From Actinomadura physcomitrii (GTDB lineage Bacteria; Actinomycetota; Actinomycetes; Streptosporangiales; Streptosporangiaceae), in the NCBI RefSeq assembly GCF_008923205.2, contig NZ_WBMS02000009.1, positions 145,638-209,637 on the forward strand: a stretch of DNA of 64,000 nt, read 5' to 3'. Each line of letters starts with the position of its first letter. Position 1 is the stretch's first letter. Both the position numbers and the translations under genes were made by a program. Below the pieces are notes generated by a model. That model was not told the origin of the DNA. It saw nothing but the letters and a program-made list of their open reading frames with translations, and made no database searches. Positions 59,920 through 64,000 of the stretch are shown here, one piece after another.

Positions 59920-62071
59920 ACGCCACCGACAGGATCACCACGCCGGAGTCGTTCACCAGCGTCCCGATGATCCCGACGGCGAGCGCGCAGATCAGCGCCG
60001 GGCGCATCGTCCGGCTGTGCTGGTAGGCGCGGTGCAGCAGGGACACCGCCCGCCACCGCGTCGGCCGCGCCAGCACGAAGAACAGGAACACCAGCGCGGC
60101 GGCCAGCGCGAGCGTGAACGGCCAGTAGCCGAGGCTGTTCAGCATCGCGTTGAACTTGCGGGTGACGACGTCCCAGGCGTTGCCGTCCATCAGGTCCCGC
60201 CAGAACCGGCCCATGTGGGTCGGGTTGGCGCTGCGCGAGTTCCACCAGGAGATCGCCAGCACCAGCGCGAACCCGGCCGCGCAGAACGCGCCGAGCTTCA
60301 CCGGCGACACCCGCTTGCCGGTGATCATCATGCCGAGCATCGCGAACGCCGGGGTGATCGCGATGACGCCGCCGAAGTCGCTGCCCCAGGACGGCAGCCC
60401 GTCGACCGCGACCGTGAGCAGCCCGATCGCCGCGACGGTCGTCACCGAGACGGCCTTCGCGCGGCGGGACGCCCCGGCGAGCCCGCCCGGGTCCGGCGCG
60501 GCGCGGTGCCGGCGCAGCGGGAACTCGCACACCCACGCGGCGGTGAGGATCGCGGCCACCGCGAACAGCGAGAACGCCTGGTTGCCGAACCCGTAGAACC
60601 GGCCCGCGACCAGCGCCGTGTACCCCATCAGCGTGTTGAGCTGCAGCGACGAGCCCGTCATCACGTCCAGCGCGAGGACGACCGCGGTGACCGCGGTGAT
60701 CACCAGGCCGGGCAGGTACGTCGAGCGGCGCCACGGCCCGGCGAGCGCGATGCCCGTCATCAGGCCCGCGAAGCCGAGCACCGTGCAGATCAGCACCGCG
60801 GTCGGGTGCGCGGCCCGCCACCACGGCATCAGCCCGGCGAGGAACGACGCGCCCGGCGCCGCTCCGCCGAGCAGCGCGATCACCCGCGTACCGCCGAGGA
60901 TCCGGGACCGCGAGCGCGGGTCGTTGCCGAGGCGCCGCAGCGCCAGCGCCGCGATCCCGTACAGGACGAGCTGCGTCGCGAACAGCACCCAGTAGAACGA
61001 CGTCTGGACGGAGCGGATCGCCTGCGCGGCGACGTCCTCGTCCTCCAGGGCCTCGACGCGCTTGGCGGTGGAGTCGCCGGAGCGTTCGGCCCGCCACGCC
61101 GACCCGACGGCCTGCTGCGGCTCCTTCAGGCCGAGCTGCTGCAGCGCCGTGGACGTCAGGTCGGTGAGGGTGACCAGGCCGTCCTGGCGGGTGGCGCTGG
61201 AGGTGAGGAAACCGCTCGGGTAGCCGCCGCCCTTGGCGACCGCGACGCGCAGGTGCGGGTTGACGCCGGTGTCGGACAGGCCCGCGACCAGGATCGTCGT
61301 CCCGGCCGGGACCTGGCTCACCACCTGCGCGACGCGGCGGTCGGCGGCGGACGCGGCGGCGGCGCGCTTGCGGTCGGGCACCGGGACCTGGTCGCCGTGC
61401 GGGTCGACGCCCGCGTCGATGTAGGCCCGGAACACCTCGTCCACGTCGACGGCCGCGAGCTGGCAGCGCGCCCAGTCGGCGGGGGTCGCCTTGTCGGTGG
61501 ACGGGACGTAGCGGTCGACCCGGCCGCCGCCGTCGCCGGCCGCGAACACCGCGCCGGGGCCGACGGCGAGGGTGCAGCCGCCCGCGGCGTGCACGGCGTC
61601 GCCGAGCAGGCCGATCTGCGCGTGGTAGCCGGTGCCCGCGTTGTCGCTCTTGATCGCCGGCCAGCCGGGCGCGATGGCGCCGCCGGCGGGCGGCGGGCCG
61701 GTCGGGGAGGGCTGGCCGGGCAGGATCGGGGTCGGCGGCAGCGCGCAGTCGCCGTGCGCGAGCCGGGACCGCTGGCCCGCCGACAGCGTCAGCCAGCCGT
61801 CGGTGGGGCAGGTGTTGGTGCGGGTCGTGCGGACGCTGAGCCCGCCCGCCGAGCCGCCGCGGGTCAGCGTCCACAGCGCGGGGGTCGTCTTCGCGCTGAC
61901 GTCGCTCCACATCAGGCCGGGGATCCCGATGATCACGACCCGTCCGGCGGGCGCGGCCGCGCGCGGGGCGGCGGGCGCCGTCGCGGCGCTCGCCGCCGAC
62001 GGGGCGAGCACGGCGGTCAGGAGCGCCACGGCGGCGACGAAAATCCCGATATTCGCCCCCCGCTGCGTCAT
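59792..62071 (-). CDS. Large membrane protein with sulfatase/alkaline-phosphatase-like outer domain
   Basis: A 759-residue protein. A cleavable-type signal sequence (IFVAAVALLTAVLAPSAASAA) is followed by an outer domain of about 320 residues with VVIIGIPGLMWSD, PTDGWLTLSAG and a binuclear-site-like ILVAGLSDTGVNPHLRVAV. From about residue 360, 10-11 transmembrane helices follow. The fold resembles alkaline phosphatase superfamily enzymes joined to a membrane channel. Its place between two mannosyltransferases suggests a role in exporting or modifying lipoglycan, but no activity is proven. Confidence 0.6.
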   Translation of the reverse strand: MTQRGANIGIFVAAVALLTAVLAPSAASAATAPAAPRAAAPAGRVVIIGIPGLMWSDVSAKTTPALWTLTRGGSAGGLSVRTTRTNTCPTDGWLTLSAGQRSRLAHGDCALPPTPILPGQPSPTGPPPAGGAIAPGWPAIKSDNAGTGYHAQIGLLGDAVHAAGGCTLAVGPGAVFAAGDGGGRVDRYVPSTDKATPADWARCQLAAVDVDEVFRAYIDAGVDPHGDQVPVPDRKRAAAASAADRRVAQVVSQVPAGTTILVAGLSDTGVNPHLRVAVAKGGGYPSGFLTSSATRQDGLVTLTDLTSTALQQLGLKEPQQAVGSAWRAERSGDSTAKRVEALEDEDVAAQAIRSVQTSFYWVLFATQLVLYGIAALALRRLGNDPRSRSRILGGTRVIALLGGAAPGASFLAGLMPWWRAAHPTAVLICTVLGFAGLMTGIALAGPWRRSTYLPGLVITAVTAVVLALDVMTGSSLQLNTLMGYTALVAGRFYGFGNQAFSLFAVAAILTAAWVCEFPLRRHRAAPDPGGLAGASRRAKAVSVTTVAAIGLLTVAVDGLPSWGSDFGGVIAITPAFAMLGMMITGKRVSPVKLGAFCAAGFALVLAISWWNSRSANPTHMGRFWRDLMDGNAWDVVTRKFNAMLNSLGYWPFTLALAAALVFLFFVLARPTRWRAVSLLHRAYQHSRTMRPALICALAVGIIGTLVNDSGVVILSVAFSLATPLMLAAGVRSLEIDLDEGTEQPRPQAPRAASTESPSA

Positions 62072-62236
62072 GGCGCTCAGGTTACAAGAGCTTCACCATC
62101 GCCCGCCGAGCCTCCGAACGGGGCCGTAGCGCCGTACGGCGGCGGGCGCGGGCGGGCCGCCCGGGTGCATATCCTTCGGGCTGGGCCATCGACCGGGCCC
62201 CGGCCCGGCAGGGCCCGATCATACCGGGATGTGGGG

Positions 62237-63628
62237 ATGCGAGCAGTCAGCGGGACGCGCGAGGCGGCCGGGCGGCCCGCACCGGCGCGGGCCCGGCGGT
62301 CGCCGCTGGACGCGCTGATCGCGCTGGCCGGCGTCGCCGTCGTGGTGGCCGCCGTCACGCCGATCGCGTCCCGGTGGCTGTACAACCAGCCCGATCAGCG
62401 GCTCGTCGACCTGGAGGTCTACCGCGAGGGCGGGCTGGCGGTGCTGCGCGGCGCGCCCCTGTACGACTTCCTCACCCAGCCGCCGCAGCTGCTGCCGTTC
62501 ACCTACCCGCCGTTCGCGGCGCTCCTCGCCGTCCCGTTCACGCTGATGTCGTGGCGGGTCGCGCAGTGGACGTGGACGGTGCTGATCTACGCCGCCCTCG
62601 CGGTCGCCGTCTGGTACGCGTTCCGCGACCTGATCCGCCGCACCGGGCGCTGGGCGCCGCTGACGCTGGGGGCGCTGGTCGCCGCCATGGCCTGGCTCGA
62701 CCCGGTCCGCGACCAGATCAGGTTCGGCCAGGTCGGGGTGTTCCTGCTGGCGATGTGCCTGGCCGACTGCTGCACCCGCGCGCCGCGCTGGCCGCGCGGG
62801 CTGCTGGTCGGGCTGGCGCTGGCGATCAAGCTGGTGCCGGGCGTCTTCCTCGTCTACTTCCTGATCACCGGGCGCCGGGACGCGTTCGTGAACGCGCTGG
62901 CCACCGCGGTGGTGGCGACGCTCGGCGGGTTCGCGGTGCTGCCGCACGACTCGGCCGCGTACTGGTTCGGCGCGCTGCTGCAGGGCGGCGACCGCACCGG
63001 CGCCGTCGACGGGACGACGAACCAGGCGATCAACGGGATCGTCGCGCGGGTCCTCGACCAGGGCCCGGCGCGGACGGCGGCGTGGCTCGTCCTCGCGCTG
63101 GTGATGGCCTACGCCGGGTTCAGGCTCGCGCGGCGGGCCACCTACGCGGCGGACGCCCTGGTCGGCGGGTTTCCGATGCGCACCGGACGGGCCGGGACCG
63201 ACCACCTCGCCGCCGCCGACCCGGCGTCCGGTCCGGGCGCGTACGCGCTGCTGCTCGCCGGGGTCGCGATCACCGGGCTGCTGTCGGTGCTGCTGTCCCC
63301 CGTGGGGTGGATCCACCATCTTGTGTGGATCATTCCGGTCATTGGGGCTTTGGCGGGCGATGGGCGAGACACGCGAAGATGTCTATCCGGCCTGGCGTTC
63401 TGGATCTTCTTCCTGTTCCCGCTGCCCTGGTGGGGCGCCCACCTGTCCCGTACCGGACACCCGCCGATCACCCGTTTCTGGGGGAGTCTGGAGCGCGATT
63501 CGTTCGGCCTCGCCGCCATCGCCGCCATCATCCTGCTCGGAAACCAGCTCACGAACCGCGTCACCCGGCGCGCCAGTCGCGAGGATCCTTCGCAACGGCA
63601 GGTCGGGATGGGTACGCTCACCACGTGA
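62237..63628 (+). CDS. GT87 family (DUF2029) membrane mannosyltransferase
   Basis: A 463-residue GT-C protein with about ten helices. The first outer loop has the family acidic residues (QRLVDLEVYREGGLAVLRG, then PLYDFLT), and FTYPPFAALLAVPF, GQVGVFLLA and SPVGWIHHLVW are typical GT87 segments. Members such as PimE and arabinosyl-type enzymes use polyprenyl-phosphate sugars to build phosphatidylinositol mannosides. Start ATG 62237. It is followed directly by the DUF4446 gene. Confidence 0.85.
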   Translation: MRAVSGTREAAGRPAPARARRSPLDALIALAGVAVVVAAVTPIASRWLYNQPDQRLVDLEVYREGGLAVLRGAPLYDFLTQPPQLLPFTYPPFAALLAVPFTLMSWRVAQWTWTVLIYAALAVAVWYAFRDLIRRTGRWAPLTLGALVAAMAWLDPVRDQIRFGQVGVFLLAMCLADCCTRAPRWPRGLLVGLALAIKLVPGVFLVYFLITGRRDAFVNALATAVVATLGGFAVLPHDSAAYWFGALLQGGDRTGAVDGTTNQAINGIVARVLDQGPARTAAWLVLALVMAYAGFRLARRATYAADALVGGFPMRTGRAGTDHLAAADPASGPGAYALLLAGVAITGLLSVLLSPVGWIHHLVWIIPVIGALAGDGRDTRRCLSGLAFWIFFLFPLPWWGAHLSRTGHPPITRFWGSLERDSFGLAAIAAIILLGNQLTNRVTRRASREDPSQRQVGMGTLTT

Positions 63629-64000
63629 TGCTTGTCGCGGTGGCCGTCGCCGGGCTGGTCGCCGGTGTGGCCGGGCTCTCCATCGCGGTGGTGGCCCACA
63701 ATCGGGTGAACCAGGTCGTCGAAGAGTGCGGGGAAATGCTGAGGCGCCAACTCCAGGTGGCCTCCGGCGAGGTCGACGAACGCGCGCTGCGCGACCTCGC
63801 CATCGTGCATTACGACGCGCTCAAGGAGATGTCGGGGCACCGGTCCTTCTCGCTCGCCGTCCTCAACGCCGTCGGCGACGGCGTCGTGGTCAGCTCGATC
63901 AACGGCCGCACCGAGACCAGGACCTACGCCAAGGCCGTCCAGGGAGGGCATCCGGTCGAGATGCTCTCCCCCGAGGAGAACCAGGTGCTGCGCGCCGCCC
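63625..64000 (+). CDS. DUF4446 family protein, 3' end cut by window edge
   Basis: An N-terminal transmembrane helix (LVAVAVAGLVAGVAGLSIAVVA) is followed by a domain with IVHYDALKEMSGHRSFSLAV and SINGRTETRTYAK, matching DUF4446 as I know it. The frame is open to the end of the window; about 30-60 residues would be missing. GTG at 63625 or ATG at 63628 is the start, overlapping the GT87 stop. Confidence 0.78.
   Translation, partial: MMLVAVAVAGLVAGVAGLSIAVVAHNRVNQVVEECGEMLRRQLQVASGEVDERALRDLAIVHYDALKEMSGHRSFSLAVLNAVGDGVVVSSINGRTETRTYAKAVQGGHPVEMLSPEENQVLRAA

Noticed and set aside
59831-62236. Long plus-strand frame upstream of the GT87 gene
   Set aside because: It is antisense to the 759-residue membrane protein and is Arg/Gly/Pro-rich. 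Only the part from 62237 has a ribosome start and membrane-protein character.

Overview
The window is very GC-rich actinobacterial chromosome with GTG/TTG starts, tight ATGA overlaps and a complete sortase / PknB / PbpA / RodA / PstP / FhaB / FhaA / tRNA-Leu block. That gene order, together with CrgA, DUF881, DUF397 and lipoglycan-type mannosyltransferases, points to a filamentous actinomycete. A Thermomonosporaceae (Actinomadura-like) chromosome is my best guess; I cannot confirm the genus from sequence alone.

Layout. 1-7.2 kb: the end of an MFS exporter, then a leftward cydA-cydB-cydD-cydC operon (cytochrome bd oxidase plus its assembly ABC transporter) preceded by two TACTAC/GTAGTA palindromes. 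7.2-14.4 kb: DEAD-box helicase, hexapeptide acyltransferase, a DUF5324-like protein, cyclophilin, rhomboid protease, crgA, DUF881, class E sortase and a small membrane protein. 14.4-24.3 kb: a structured intergenic segment, then the leftward cell-wall growth and Ser/Thr signalling operon pknB, second kinase, pbpA, rodA, pstP, fhaB, fhaA, and a tRNA-Leu(CAG). 24.4-34 kb: an accessory stretch with a frame-broken membrane protein, a TetR-controlled AMP-ligase/SDR pair, a BBE-like oxidase, an RsbW-like ATPase, an unusual HisI-like protein and an ECF sigma/membrane-partner pair. It also contains remnants of at least four genes (serine hydrolase, SDR, MFS, GT2).

34-41 kb: tenA, a copper module (copA, a His-rich envelope protein, copZ, two CsoR-type operators), an Fpg/Nei glycosylase, and a decayed XRE/DUF397 pair next to another gene fragment and a G-tract block. 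41-47.8 kb: subtilisin-inhibitor-like lipoprotein, rhodanese, TPP riboswitch with a cytX-type transporter, PAS-GAF-PAS histidine kinase, an anti-sigma-like ATPase and arginine deiminase. 47.8-57.6 kb: MFS transporter, a second-type EF-Tu behind a structured leader, secreted EEP-fold enzyme, acyl-CoA synthetase, membrane proteins, a two-component system, a small CxxC protein and a STAS protein. 57.6-64 kb: an envelope glycan cluster (GT2, GT-C mannosyltransferase, a 759-residue sulfatase-fold membrane protein, GT87) and the start of a DUF4446 gene.

Two themes link genes across the window. Thiamine salvage appears as tenA and the riboswitch-controlled HMP transporter. Envelope growth and glycosylation appear as the pknB operon, crgA, the sortase and the terminal mannosyltransferase cluster. 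The most unusual items are the alternative EF-Tu, whose residue equivalent to E. coli Gly275 is Ala, the HisI-like protein that keeps its zinc cysteines but lacks the aspartate triad, the operator-like palindromes in front of the bd oxidase, and two places where N-terminally truncated genes meet head to head.
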